DNA from: Agrococcus sp. SGAir0287
Lineage (GTDB): Bacteria; Actinomycetota; Actinomycetes; Actinomycetales; Microbacteriaceae
DNA length: 64,000 bases
NCBI RefSeq assembly: GCF_005484985.1
Contig: NZ_CP027942.1
Location: 1,054,001 to 1,118,000, forward strand
Direction: 5' to 3'
The notes beneath the pieces are model-generated. The model was given only the letters and a program-made list of their open reading frames with translations. It ran no database searches and was not told the origin of the DNA. A program made the position numbers and the translations under genes. Below are positions 42,758-50,927 of the stretch, piece after piece (the stretch's first letter is position 1; each line of letters starts with the position of its first letter).

Positions 42758-44965
42758 TCACGCGGTGTCGGGTCTCGACGGCGGCCGGTGGGTCGTGCCC
42801 CAGCCGTTCGGCTCGGGCCCGAGCGCGACGCGCAGATGGCCGCCGCGGTGGAGGGTGCGGGTGGTGATGGACGAGCCGCGCACCTCGACGCCGTCGAGGT
42901 GCACCGACTGCACGTGCTGCGCGGGGGAGTCCCGCGTCGGCTCGACGAATCCCGTCGTCTCCAGATGCAGGTCGCCGCCCGGCAGCCGCAGGTGCGCCTC
43001 GCGCACGGACGGCGTCGACAGCAGCGTGACGTTCTGACCCGCCACGGGCAGCAGCCCGAGCGTCGCCCAGACGTACCAGGAGGAGATGCCGCCCGAGTCG
43101 TCGTTGCCGGGCAGGCCGCCGGGGCCCGTGCCGAACTGATGCTCGAGCGCCGCGTGCACGACCTCGGCGGTGCGGTCGGGTCGCCCGGCGTAGTGGTACG
43201 CCCACGGCGCGTCCATGTCGGGCTCGTTGTTGAGGCCCTCGAACCTGCCGAGCGCGTAGCCGGCGAGCAGCTCCTCCGCGCCGGGCGCGACGCCCGGCTG
43301 CCGCACGGGCTCGGCCCCGAACCCGAAGAACCGATCGAGGAGCCCGACGAACGCGTCGTCGCCGCCGGCGATCGCGATGCGCGCGGCCATGTCGTGCATG
43401 AGGCGGAACGAGTAGTTCCACCTGCCGCCCTCGTAGTAGGTCGAGTCGAGCACGAGACCCGTCTGCGGGTCGTACGCGTCGACCCAGCGGGCGGCGACCT
43501 CGTCGAGCTCGTTCGCGAGCCTCCGGTCGCCCCGCAGCCGCGCGACGCGGGCGGTGCAGTGGTAGCCGAACGCGAGGTCGAGGTGGTGCGTGACGGGATG
43601 CGCGATGCCGCCGCGCAGCAGGTCCTCGCCGTACCCGCGGCGCAGGTCGGCGAGCATGTGCACGATCGCCAGCTCCCAGTCGACGCCCTCCACCCCGAGC
43701 TGTGCGAGGTCGGCGATGAAGGTGTGCGCCAGCGCGGATCCCTGCCGCGCGAACCGGTCGGCACCGCGCGCCATGCGGTAGCCGATCGGGAAGTTGCCCT
43801 CCTCCTCGGCGGTGACGAGCAGCGAGTTCGCCAGCGCGACGGCACGATCGGGTGCGAGCGCCGTGAGCAGCGGCAGCTGCGTGCGGTAGATGTCCCACAT
43901 GGTGCACAGGTCGAACACGAAGTCGCCGTCGCGCGGCCAGAACGGGCTCTCGTCCTCGGCGAAGGCCGGCTTCACGAGCGAGTGGTAGAGCGCCGTGCCG
44001 AAGATCCGCTCCCGTGCGCTCGTGCCCGCGTCGATCTCGATGCGGCCGAGCGCATCCGCCCACAGCGCCTCGGTGGCCGCGAGGCGGTCGTCGAAGCGCC
44101 CGTCGGGGGCGACGCCGCAGTCGGCGTGGAGGTTCGCCCGCGCCTGCTCGGGGCCGCGCAGCGAGAAGCCGATCGCGACCTCGATCTGGTCGCCCTGCTC
44201 GGTCGGGCCGGCCCACATCATGCCGAAGGGCCGCAGCGTCGTGGGGCGGATGGAATCGAAGTCGAGCCGCGAGCCGCCCGGCATGAGGCGACGGTCGTAC
44301 CAGAGCAGCTGCCGCCACCTCGGGCTGCGCACCTCGACGTGCACGGCGAGCGGCGCACCCTCGACGACGATCTCGCCCTGGGCGACGCCGGGTGCGACGA
44401 GCTCGAGCCTGGCTCGCAGCGGCACGGTCTCGCCGAAGGGGATCTGCAGGCCGCCGATCGAGCAGTCGATGACGATGCGCGCATCCTTGTGGCGCGGGAA
44501 CGTGTAGCGGTGCACCACCGACTTCGGACCGGCGGTGAGCTCGGCGAGCACGCCGTTGTCGAGCCGTGCGGCGTACCTGCCGGGGGAGGCCTGCTCGTCG
44601 ACGAGCTCGAACTGCCGCCCGAGTCCGTCGAGCGGCTCGGTGAGGGGCGTGACGCGGAAGTAGTTGTAGTACTTGCGGATCGCGCCCGTGCCCGACTGCT
44701 GGAAGTGCGTGAAGCCGCTCGCGACGTGGTCGGCGCGGATCGCGGGCGGAATGCCCTCGGTCGCGAGGTCGAAGCGGCCGTAGCCGGTGGGATACGCACC
44801 CGAGTACGCGCACGCCGAGACCATTCCGAGCGGGGCGGTCGCGCCCGGATGCGTGTTGCCGATCTGCGGCTTCGGCCACCACCACGTGGCGGCGAGGCCC
44901 GACGGCGCGGGCAGGTCCGTCGGCGCGGTCCCGAGGAACGGGTCGACGTCGGCGGTGCGCACCAT
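42758..44965 (-). CDS. GH92 family glycosidase (alpha-mannosidase-like)
   Basis: A 735-aa GH92 protein; the family is calcium-dependent exo-acting alpha-mannosidases. Seen: STHPGATAPLGMV-type start (IGNTHPGATAPLGMVSACAY), HFQQSGTGAIRKYYNYFRV, the catalytic barrel with FDLCTMWDIYRTQLPLLTAL, NFPIGYRM, YYEGGRWNYSFRLMHD, GRFEGLNNEPDMDAPWAYHY and LPGNDDSGGISSWYVWATLG near the end. No signal peptide is visible at ATG 44965 (MVRTADVDPFLG), so it appears cytosolic, unlike most secreted GH92 enzymes. First gene of a pair with the GT. Substrate linkage cannot be read. Confidence 0.88.
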   Translation of the reverse strand: MVRTADVDPFLGTAPTDLPAPSGLAATWWWPKPQIGNTHPGATAPLGMVSACAYSGAYPTGYGRFDLATEGIPPAIRADHVASGFTHFQQSGTGAIRKYYNYFRVTPLTEPLDGLGRQFELVDEQASPGRYAARLDNGVLAELTAGPKSVVHRYTFPRHKDARIVIDCSIGGLQIPFGETVPLRARLELVAPGVAQGEIVVEGAPLAVHVEVRSPRWRQLLWYDRRLMPGGSRLDFDSIRPTTLRPFGMMWAGPTEQGDQIEVAIGFSLRGPEQARANLHADCGVAPDGRFDDRLAATEALWADALGRIEIDAGTSARERIFGTALYHSLVKPAFAEDESPFWPRDGDFVFDLCTMWDIYRTQLPLLTALAPDRAVALANSLLVTAEEEGNFPIGYRMARGADRFARQGSALAHTFIADLAQLGVEGVDWELAIVHMLADLRRGYGEDLLRGGIAHPVTHHLDLAFGYHCTARVARLRGDRRLANELDEVAARWVDAYDPQTGLVLDSTYYEGGRWNYSFRLMHDMAARIAIAGGDDAFVGLLDRFFGFGAEPVRQPGVAPGAEELLAGYALGRFEGLNNEPDMDAPWAYHYAGRPDRTAEVVHAALEHQFGTGPGGLPGNDDSGGISSWYVWATLGLLPVAGQNVTLLSTPSVREAHLRLPGGDLHLETTGFVEPTRDSPAQHVQSVHLDGVEVRGSSITTRTLHRGGHLRVALGPEPNGWGTTHRPPSRPDTA

Positions 44966-45062
44966 GGAGTCACTGTGACCCGTGGCTGTGTCGCACGTGT
45001 TACGCGAGCATGACCATCTGGGACGGGTCGATCGCGGCGGCGTCGAGCGCCCGCCTCGCGCG

Positions 45063-45818
45063 TCAGGCGGGCTGGTCGCCGCGCTCGTCTCGCGCCCGCC
45101 GCACGGCATCGGGCGCGACCTGGTCCGACAGGTCGAGCGTCGCCACGGGGCCCGAGTCGGTGCCGCGCCGGCGCTCCTCGTTCACCTCGCGCCGGGCGTG
45201 GATCGCGTGGATCACGATGAAGCAGAGCGCGACGGCGAGGACGCCGAGGATGACGAGGTCGATGTACTGCGTCACGAGGTCCGCGACGCCCGGGATGTGG
45301 GCGACGCCCCAGCCGAGCAGCGTCAGCCCGCCGCCCCACAGCAGGCCGCCGAGGATGTCGTAGCGCAGGAAGCGGCGGTACGGCATGCGCCCCACGCCCG
45401 CCGCGACGGGCATGAACGTGCGCACGATGCCGATGAACCGGGCCACGATGACGGCCCACGGGCCGTACTTCACGAAGAAGCCGTTCGTGCGCTCGATCGT
45501 CTTGTGCGAGAACAGCCCGGACGACCTGCGTTGGAAGATCGGTGGCCCCGCCTTGTAGCCGATGAGGTAGCCGAGCTGGTCGCCGGCGACGGCGCAGATC
45601 CAGATCGCGAGCATGCACACCCAGACCGGCTGGTCGATCACCCCCGAGTACGACAGCACGCCCGTGATGATGAGCAGCGTGTCGCCGGGCAGCAGGAAGC
45701 CCACGAGCAGGCCGGTCTCGACGAAGACGATGGTGCAGACGAGCACGAGCGCCCAGGCGCCCGCGCCCGTGATGAGTCCCTCGACGTCGAACAGCGCGCT
45801 GGCTGGCAGGTGATGCAC
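45063..45818 (-). CDS. DedA family membrane protein
   Basis: A 251-aa DedA/SNARE-associated family protein with about five membrane helices. Family marks: FVETGLLVGFLLPGDTLLI (the E...PGE-like motif), VAGDQLGYLIGY, GPWAVIVARFIGIVRTFMP (the FxRFxPxxR-like motif) and AAGVGRMPYRRFLRYDILGG. DedA proteins are candidate flippases for polyprenyl- or phospholipids; the C55-P recycling members UptA and PopT belong here. The start GTG 45818 has AAGGAG about 6 nt upstream. The C-terminus is cytosolic, charged and Arg/Asp-rich. Confidence 0.88.
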   Translation of the reverse strand: MHHLPASALFDVEGLITGAGAWALVLVCTIVFVETGLLVGFLLPGDTLLIITGVLSYSGVIDQPVWVCMLAIWICAVAGDQLGYLIGYKAGPPIFQRRSSGLFSHKTIERTNGFFVKYGPWAVIVARFIGIVRTFMPVAAGVGRMPYRRFLRYDILGGLLWGGGLTLLGWGVAHIPGVADLVTQYIDLVILGVLAVALCFIVIHAIHARREVNEERRRGTDSGPVATLDLSDQVAPDAVRRARDERGDQPA

Positions 45819-45889
45819 CCCGACTCCTTCGACGTTCGCTGCCGGCGGGTGGCGCCGTCCCCGGGGAGAGGATGGCGATGCGGCAGTCG

Positions 45890-45973
45890 TGCGGGAGAGG
45901 GGACTCGAACCCCCACGCCCTCGCGGGCACAGGAACCTAAATCCTGCGTGTCTGCCAGTTCCACCACTCCCGC
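45890..45973 (-). tRNA. tRNA-Leu (anticodon TAG)
   Basis: On the minus strand the acceptor arms are GCGGGAG and CTCCCGC with discriminator A at 45890. The anticodon arm is CAGGA-TTTAGGT-TCCTG, giving TAG. A long variable arm (TGCCCGCGAGGGCG) marks a class II tRNA, and the T loop is GGTTCGAGTCC. The 3' CCA is not encoded (the next bases are CGA), unlike the tRNA-fMet in this window. Confidence 0.93.
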
Positions 45974-46052
45974 GGCGGGCTCATCGTATCGGCCCTCCCT
46001 CTCGCTTCCCTATGGCGGCGCGCGCACGGGACGAGCCTGGTTCGATGGGCGG

Positions 46053-46799
46053 ATGCGTCACACCGCCTTGGTCACGGGAGCGTCGTCGGGCATCGGGCTC
46101 GCGATCGCTCGAGAGCTCGCCCGCGTCGGCGTCGACGTCGTGCTCGTCGCGCGCGACGAGTCGCGGCTGCGGCAGGTCGCCGCATCCCTCGACACCGGCA
46201 CGGAGGTGCTCGCCGCCGACCTGCTCACGCACGACGGGCTCGAGGCGGTCGCCGAGCGCGTCGCGCTGCGCGAGCGGCCGGTCGACATCCTCGTGTCGAA
46301 CGCGGGATTCGGGCTCGCAGCACCCTTCCACGCGTCCTCGATCGACGACGAGCGACGGCTGCACGAGCTGCTGTCGTTCGTGCCGCTGCGCCTCGCGCAC
46401 GCTGCGCTGCCGGGCATGCGCGAGCGCCGCCGCGGCTGGATCCTCACGGTCGCGTCGTTCGCGGCGTTCATCCCGTACGGCTCGTACTCGGCGTCGAAGG
46501 CGCACGCCGTGAACCTCTCGCGGTCGCTGCGCTCGCGCTACGCGCACGACGGCATCCGCGCGACGGCGCTGTGCCCGGGCTTCGTGCACACCGAGTTCCA
46601 CGAGCGCATGGGCATCGAGGAGGACGGCCCGGCGTGGATGTGGGCGAGCGCCGACGACATCGCGCGCCGCGGCGTGCGCGGCCTGCGCCGCAACCAGCCG
46701 GTCGTGCACTCCAACCTCGCGTTCGCGGCCATCGGGAAGGGCCTGCAGCTCGTGCCCGATCGCTGGCAGGGCGCGCTCATCAACGCGTACCGCGACTGA
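46053..46799 (+). CDS. Short-chain dehydrogenase/reductase
   Basis: A 248-aa classical SDR. The cofactor loop is ALVTGASSGIGLAIARELA (TGxxxGxG), then LVSNAGFGLAAPFH (NAG) and the catalytic VASFAAFIPYGSYSASKAHA, with Ser and YxxxK. After these, CPGFVHTEFHERMG is typical of the DltE/YqjQ-like group. An Arg after the second beta strand (VARDESRLRQV) favours NADP(H). The substrate is unknown. The frame continues far upstream through tRNA-Leu and dedA in antisense; the real start is ATG 46053 (MRHTALVTGA). Confidence 0.85.
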   Translation: MRHTALVTGASSGIGLAIARELARVGVDVVLVARDESRLRQVAASLDTGTEVLAADLLTHDGLEAVAERVALRERPVDILVSNAGFGLAAPFHASSIDDERRLHELLSFVPLRLAHAALPGMRERRRGWILTVASFAAFIPYGSYSASKAHAVNLSRSLRSRYAHDGIRATALCPGFVHTEFHERMGIEEDGPAWMWASADDIARRGVRGLRRNQPVVHSNLAFAAIGKGLQLVPDRWQGALINAYRD

Positions 46800-46866
46800 G
46801 GCTCGGCGGCGCTCGCGATCCGTCAAGGCCGCGCGCCGGACGCGGTCGGGGAGAGAGCGTGGAGGC

Positions 46867-47586
46867 ATGACGACTCGATTCGGGGGCCTCCGCGCCCTCT
46901 ACATCAACGGCACCCTCACGCCGTCGCCCGCTCCCAGCCACACCGACACGCTCATCGACGCGAGCGCGCACGTGCTGCGCGAGCAGGGCGTGGAGGTCGA
47001 CGTCGTGCGCCTCGTCGACCATCACGTCGCGCCGGGCGTGCAGCCCGACATGACCGAGCACGGTGCCGAGCGCGACGACTGGCCGCAGATCTGGCAGCGG
47101 GTGCTCGCCGCCGACATCCTCGTTCTCGCCGGGCCCATCTGGCTCGGCGACAACTCCAGCCAGACGCGCCTCGCGATCGAGCGGCTCTACGCGCACTCGG
47201 GCGAGACGAACGAGCGGGGTCAGGCCGTGTTCTACGGCAAGGTCGGCGGCGCGCTCGTCGCCGGCAACGAGGACGGCCTCAAGCACTGCACCGGCGTCAT
47301 CCTGCACGCGCTCCAGCACCTCGGCCTCACGATCCCGCCGAACGCCGAGGCGGGCTGGATCGGTGAGGCGGGCCCCGGCCCGTCGTACGGCGACGAGCTC
47401 GACGACGGCTCCCGCGCGGGCTTCGACAACGACTTCACCAAGAGGAACATCACCTTCATGGCCTGGAACCTCATGCACATGGCGGCGATGCTGCGCGACG
47501 CGGGCGGCATCCCCGCGGAGGGCAACCTGCCCGAGGAGTGGGAGCAGGGCTCCCGCTGGGGCTTCCAGAACCCCGAGTACCGCTAG
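46867..47586 (+). CDS. NADPH-dependent FMN reductase/flavodoxin-fold protein
   Basis: A 239-aa flavodoxin-like fold. The N-terminus ALYINGTLTPSPAPSHTDTL is the FMN phosphate loop, followed by DILVLAGPIWLGDNSSQTRL and YGKVGGALVAGNEDGLKHC (flavin isoalloxazine contact region). It resembles WrbA/NADPH-dependent FMN reductases annotated as flavodoxin family. It ends GSRWGFQNPEYR. The partner may be the alpha/beta hydrolase 102 bp downstream on the same strand. Confidence 0.78.
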   Translation: MTTRFGGLRALYINGTLTPSPAPSHTDTLIDASAHVLREQGVEVDVVRLVDHHVAPGVQPDMTEHGAERDDWPQIWQRVLAADILVLAGPIWLGDNSSQTRLAIERLYAHSGETNERGQAVFYGKVGGALVAGNEDGLKHCTGVILHALQHLGLTIPPNAEAGWIGEAGPGPSYGDELDDGSRAGFDNDFTKRNITFMAWNLMHMAAMLRDAGGIPAEGNLPEEWEQGSRWGFQNPEYR

Positions 47587-47688
47587 CCGCGCGCCGCTCG
47601 CCGCGTCAAGGCCCGCGCCGCGCGCAAACCCCGCATGTGCGCATCACGAACCACCATCGACCCCGATCACGAGCGAAGGAGCCACACC

Positions 47689-48516
47689 ATGGCCGACGTC
47701 CGACTCCACATCACCGACTCCGGCGGCGAGGGCCGCCCCGTCGTGCTCATCCACGGCTGGCCGCTGTCCGGCGAGTCGTGGCAGCAGCAGCGTCGCGCGC
47801 TCACGGCGGCCGGCTACCGCGTCGTCGACTACGACCGGCGCGGCTTCGGCCAGTCGGACAAGCCCGAGGACGGCTACGACTACGACACGTTCGCCGACGA
47901 CCTGCAGTCGGTGCTCACGGACCTCGACCTCGTCGACGTGAGCCTCGTGGGCTTCTCGATGGGCGGCGGCGAGGTCGCCCGCTACGTCGCGCGTCACGGC
48001 GAGAGCCGCATCCGCTCCGTCGTCTTCGCCGCAGCGGTGACCCCGTCCATGCACAAGACCGACGACAACCCCGACGGCCCGCTCGACGACGAGCTCTACC
48101 AGCAGCTGCGCGGTGGGCTCGTGGAGGACCGCGAGGCCTTCTTCGAGGAGTTCGTGCGCGGCTTCTTCTCGGTCGGCGACCAGGTGAAGGTCGGCGACGG
48201 CGAGCTGAAGGACGCGTACGAGATGTGCCTGCAGTCGTCGCAGACGGCCGCCGTCGCTGCGATGGACGCGTGGGCGACGACCGACTTCCGCGGCGACCTC
48301 GCGGCCGTCACGGTGCCGACCCTCGTCATCCACGGCGACGGCGACGGCACCGTGCCGTTCGAGGGGTCGGGCAAGCGGACCCACGAGGCGATCGCGCACT
48401 CGCAGCTCGTCGTCATCGAGGACGCGCCGCACGGGCTCAACGTCAGCCACGCCGACGAGTTCGACGCGGCGCTCCTCGCGTTCCTCGGCGACGAGGCGCC
48501 CGGCGTCGACGTCTGA
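47689..48516 (+). CDS. Alpha/beta hydrolase (arylesterase/chloroperoxidase type)
   Basis: A 275-aa alpha/beta hydrolase of the non-haem chloroperoxidase/arylesterase group. It starts MADVRLHITDSGGEGRPVVL with oxyanion IHGWPLSGESW. YDRRGFGQSDKP follows, the nucleophile elbow is VGFSMGGGEVARYV (Ser about 96), the acid lies in VIHGDGDGTVPFEG and the His in DAPHGLNVSHAD. GAAGGA lies upstream of ATG 47689; an in-frame ATG at 47635 has no such site. A long perfect palindrome follows the stop. Confidence 0.88.
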   Translation: MADVRLHITDSGGEGRPVVLIHGWPLSGESWQQQRRALTAAGYRVVDYDRRGFGQSDKPEDGYDYDTFADDLQSVLTDLDLVDVSLVGFSMGGGEVARYVARHGESRIRSVVFAAAVTPSMHKTDDNPDGPLDDELYQQLRGGLVEDREAFFEEFVRGFFSVGDQVKVGDGELKDAYEMCLQSSQTAAVAAMDAWATTDFRGDLAAVTVPTLVIHGDGDGTVPFEGSGKRTHEAIAHSQLVVIEDAPHGLNVSHADEFDAALLAFLGDEAPGVDV

Positions 48517-48530
48517 CGCTCGCGAGCCAG

Positions 48531-48562
48531 GGAGGGCGGCGACCGATCGGTCGCCGCCCTCC
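48531..48562 (+). terminator. Hairpin terminator after the alpha/beta hydrolase
   Basis: A 32-nt perfect palindrome (arm GGAGGGCGGCGACC, centre GATC), 14 nt after the stop codon. Confidence 0.8.
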
Positions 48563-48578
48563 GTCGCGTGCGGGTCGC

Positions 48579-48584
48579 TAGCGT
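48579..48584 (+). promoter_or_regulatory. -10 box of the 3-hydroxyacyl-CoA dehydrogenase gene (leaderless)
   Basis: TAGCGT, 6 nt before the ATG at 48591. Confidence 0.45.
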
Positions 48585-48590
48585 CGGAGC

Positions 48591-49436
48591 ATGACGACGA
48601 CGTGGCGGATCGCGGTGCTGGGGTCGGGGCTCATGGGCGCAGCGATCGCGCGCACGCTCGCCGCGGCGGGGCACGCGGTGCGCGCCTACGACCCCGAGCC
48701 CGGTCGCGCCGCGGAGGCGGTTGCAGGGACGCCGGCGATCGCGGTCGACGCGCTCACCACGGCGGTCGAGGGCACCGACCTCGTGCTCGAGGCGGCACCC
48801 GAGCGCCTCGACGTCAAGCACGCGCTGCTCGCCGAGGTCGAGCCGCGCACGACGGGCATCCTCGCGTCGAACTCGTCGACGTTCACGCCCTCGCAGCTCG
48901 CCGAGCACCTCGCCGACCCGGGTCGGCTGCTCGTGACGCACTGGTTCAACCCGGCCGACCTCGTGCCGCTCGTCGAGGTCGTGCCGCATCCGCGCACGCC
49001 CGCAGCATCGGTGGATGCGGTCGTCGCGCTGCTCGAGGGAGCGGGCAAGCATCCCGTCGCGCTCGCGCGCGAGGTCGACGGCTTCGTCGGCAACCGCCTG
49101 CAGGCGGCGCTCGTGCGCGAGGCGATGCACCTCGTCGAGACGGGCGTCGCGACGCGCGAGCAGGTCGACGCGGTCGTGCGGCACGGGCTCGGCCCGCGGT
49201 GGGCGGCCGTCGGCCCGTTGCGCGTCATGGAGCTCGGCGGCCTCGACGTGTGGGAGGCCGTCGCCGATCGGCTCCTCCCGTCGCTCGGCGATGCGACCGA
49301 GGCGCCCGCGATGCTGCGCGAGGCGGCTGCGGCGCGACGTGTCGGCACGCTCGCCGAGGGCGACTTCGGCGCCGTGCCGCGCGAGGTCGCGGATGCGGAT
49401 CGGGCGCGGATCGCGCGTCGATTCCGCGACGGGTAG
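48591..49436 (+). CDS. 3-hydroxyacyl-CoA dehydrogenase family protein
   Basis: A 281-aa protein. The NAD-binding N-domain is IAVLGSGLMGAAIARTLAAA (GxGxxG), with DLVLEAAPERLDVKHALLAE, ILASNSSTFTPSQLAEHLAD, the catalytic His/Asn region LLVTHWFNPADLVPLVEVV and VDGFVGNRLQAALVREAMHL leading into the dimerising C-domain. It oxidises 3-hydroxyacyl-CoA or a related hydroxy acid (the HWFNP type also includes L-gulonate and carnitine dehydrogenases). There is no beta-oxidation partner nearby. Leaderless start at 48591. Confidence 0.88.
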   Translation: MTTTWRIAVLGSGLMGAAIARTLAAAGHAVRAYDPEPGRAAEAVAGTPAIAVDALTTAVEGTDLVLEAAPERLDVKHALLAEVEPRTTGILASNSSTFTPSQLAEHLADPGRLLVTHWFNPADLVPLVEVVPHPRTPAASVDAVVALLEGAGKHPVALAREVDGFVGNRLQAALVREAMHLVETGVATREQVDAVVRHGLGPRWAAVGPLRVMELGGLDVWEAVADRLLPSLGDATEAPAMLREAAAARRVGTLAEGDFGAVPREVADADRARIARRFRDG

Positions 49437-49457
49437 TGTCGCGGCCGGCCAGCCGCC

Positions 49458-49658
49458 CTAGCGGGCGGCGGCGAACTCGACGTCGTCGTCGACGTCGACG
49501 GGGCCGATGCCGTCGAAGAGCACCAGGCTCGTCGTCGGCGACGTCGCCTCCTCGAGGACGCCCGTCGTGCCTCGCGGCACGAACGGTCGGTCGAGGCCGC
49601 CGATGTCGAGGACCGCGACGACGCGTGTCCCCCGGGCGAGGGCCTGCTTCCTGCTCAT
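49458..49658 (-). CDS. 66-aa hypothetical protein
   Basis: A short cytosolic protein, MSRKQALARGTRVVAVLDIG... ...TTSLVLFDGIGPVDVDDDVE, with alternating beta-type residues. It could form a small beta barrel (SH3- or KOW-like), but I recognise no family. ATG 49658 has TATCGT 7 nt upstream, the usual leaderless layout, which is the main support for the start; the frame itself runs on upstream to 49808. It converges on the dehydrogenase gene with a 21-bp gap. Confidence 0.6.
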   Translation of the reverse strand: MSRKQALARGTRVVAVLDIGGLDRPFVPRGTTGVLEEATSPTTSLVLFDGIGPVDVDDDVEFAAAR

Positions 49659-49665
49659 GCTCCGC

Positions 49666-49671
49666 ACGATA
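49666..49671 (-). promoter_or_regulatory. -10 box of the 66-aa protein gene (leaderless)
   Basis: TATCGT on the minus strand, 7 nt before the ATG at 49658. Confidence 0.4.
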
Positions 49672-49731
49672 CCCCCATGGGGCATCCACGAGGCCCCGGA
49701 TGCGCGCTCGGCATCCCTCGTGGTAGTGCGG

Positions 49732-49990
49732 CTGTGGACAGTCGCAGACGCCTGGTCCGTGCCTGTGCTGTGCTCTCGTGCCATGACTCGAGCCGTCGTC
49801 GCGATCACCGAGATGGTGCGCGACCGCGTGCGGCGCGACGGCGTGGACCTCAGAGCGAGCGGCGATCTCGCGGACCGGTACGTGCGCGACGCCGTGCGGC
49901 ACTACTCTGAGCGGGCGCTCGGCGGCGCGCATCCGTTGCTCGACGACGAGCAGGAGGCGACGCGCTCGGTGCTCGCGGCGATCACGGGCT
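49732..49990. repeat. 259-bp direct repeat, left copy (tadA promoter and first 69 codons)
   Basis: Read base by base, this is identical to 52396-52654. It covers 51 bp upstream of the tadA ATG and 208 bp of its coding sequence. It marks the left border of the PARIS-like cassette. Beyond 49990 similarity fades over a few bases (TCGGCGT against ACGGGGT). Confidence 0.95.
49783..49990 (+). pseudogene. Truncated 5' copy of tadA/cpaF
   Basis: The ATG at 49783 starts MTRAVVAITEMVRDRVRRDG and follows the intact tadA residue for residue for 69 codons. At the cassette border it changes to unrelated codons read antisense through the DUF4435 gene (FGVYSVRF and so on, open to 50193). No ATPase motif is left. 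If transcribed, the transcript would run antisense into the DUF4435 gene. Confidence 0.9.
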
Positions 49991-49997
49991 TCGGCGT

Positions 49998-50927
49998 CTA
50001 CTCAGTCCGCTTTTGCGCTTCTGGAGTCGGCCGCAGCGCGTCCTCGAGAGAGCGGATCAGAAGTTGGAACAGGGTCTCGCCGTCTAGGTCAATGAACTCA
50101 ACACTCAGGGAGAGCGCGGTCTCGGCGCTCGCGACCGTTGCGTGCTCGTTCTTGAGCTTCAAGGCGCGAATAAGCACAGGTGCAATGTCGTGACCTCTGA
50201 CTGTCGAGAGACCGTCCGGCGGCGCTTGACTGTGGAGCAACGCCTGGCGGTCCGTAAGCCAAGTGGCTGCCCTCGCGTCAGGAGTGGGGGACGTCCGCCG
50301 GATGAGGTCCGCAACATCGAATCGCGGTGGATCAAGTAGCAGTGACGATGCTATGTCCCCAGGAAGGCTGCGGTTCTCATCCTGCTCGAGCAGGGCGGCC
50401 CGGTAGGTGAAGAGGACTTTCCACGCCGGTGTGAGTGTGCGCAGAAGTTCGTTTTCGTCGATATCGCCTCGATCTACCTGCAAGAGGTATTTACGAAGCG
50501 GGCGTGCTCGAAGGGAGTAGTTCTCGACGGCAGGAAAGTCAGTGGTGAATAGGCGCTCGGGGTAAGCGGAGTGGGGCAAAAGCTCATCGAAGTCCAAATC
50601 CACAACGCCATGCAGGGAGCCGCTACCGGGGTCGCCAGGTGGAATCGCGCGCAATGTCGCAATAACCCTACCGCGGTTATTGTTAACTTCGCCCGCCTCC
50701 TCGACCTGCGTGCGAGGGATATGAACTCGATCACTGACTGCGTAGCAGCGCACCCGGCCCCGCCCGATCCGCTCGTCGATGTATCCCTGAAAGCGCCGCG
50801 CATCTGAACGCCCTTCGAAGAGGACGTCATGGATTGCGGGGTGCAGCAGATAAGTCGTGGCCAGTTCGGCCACCGACCTGCGCGTGGAGGTGTCAGTCAA
50901 TTCGGCCGACACCACGAAGTTGCACAA
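49998..50927 (-). CDS. ariB: DUF4435 TOPRIM-like protein (AriB-like effector)
   Basis: Up to 309 aa. TOPRIM-type acidic sites are readable: Glu38/Asp42 in VLFEGRSDARRF, Asp110/112/114 in GVVDLDFDELLP and the DUF4435 hallmark FTTDFPAVENYSLR (Asp130, Glu135). In PARIS the DUF4435 protein AriB is the nuclease effector released by the ATPase AriA when a phage anti-restriction protein is sensed; the E. coli example cuts tRNA-Lys. The start is unclear: the longest frame opens at TTG 50927 (overlapping the ATPase gene by 35 bp), with in-frame GTGs at 50915 and 50912; none has a good Shine-Dalgarno. Assignment as AriB rests on the gene pair and motifs, without a search. Confidence 0.65.
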   Translation of the reverse strand: MCNFVVSAELTDTSTRRSVAELATTYLLHPAIHDVLFEGRSDARRFQGYIDERIGRGRVRCYAVSDRVHIPRTQVEEAGEVNNNRGRVIATLRAIPPGDPGSGSLHGVVDLDFDELLPHSAYPERLFTTDFPAVENYSLRARPLRKYLLQVDRGDIDENELLRTLTPAWKVLFTYRAALLEQDENRSLPGDIASSLLLDPPRFDVADLIRRTSPTPDARAATWLTDRQALLHSQAPPDGLSTVRGHDIAPVLIRALKLKNEHATVASAETALSLSVEFIDLDGETLFQLLIRSLEDALRPTPEAQKRTE

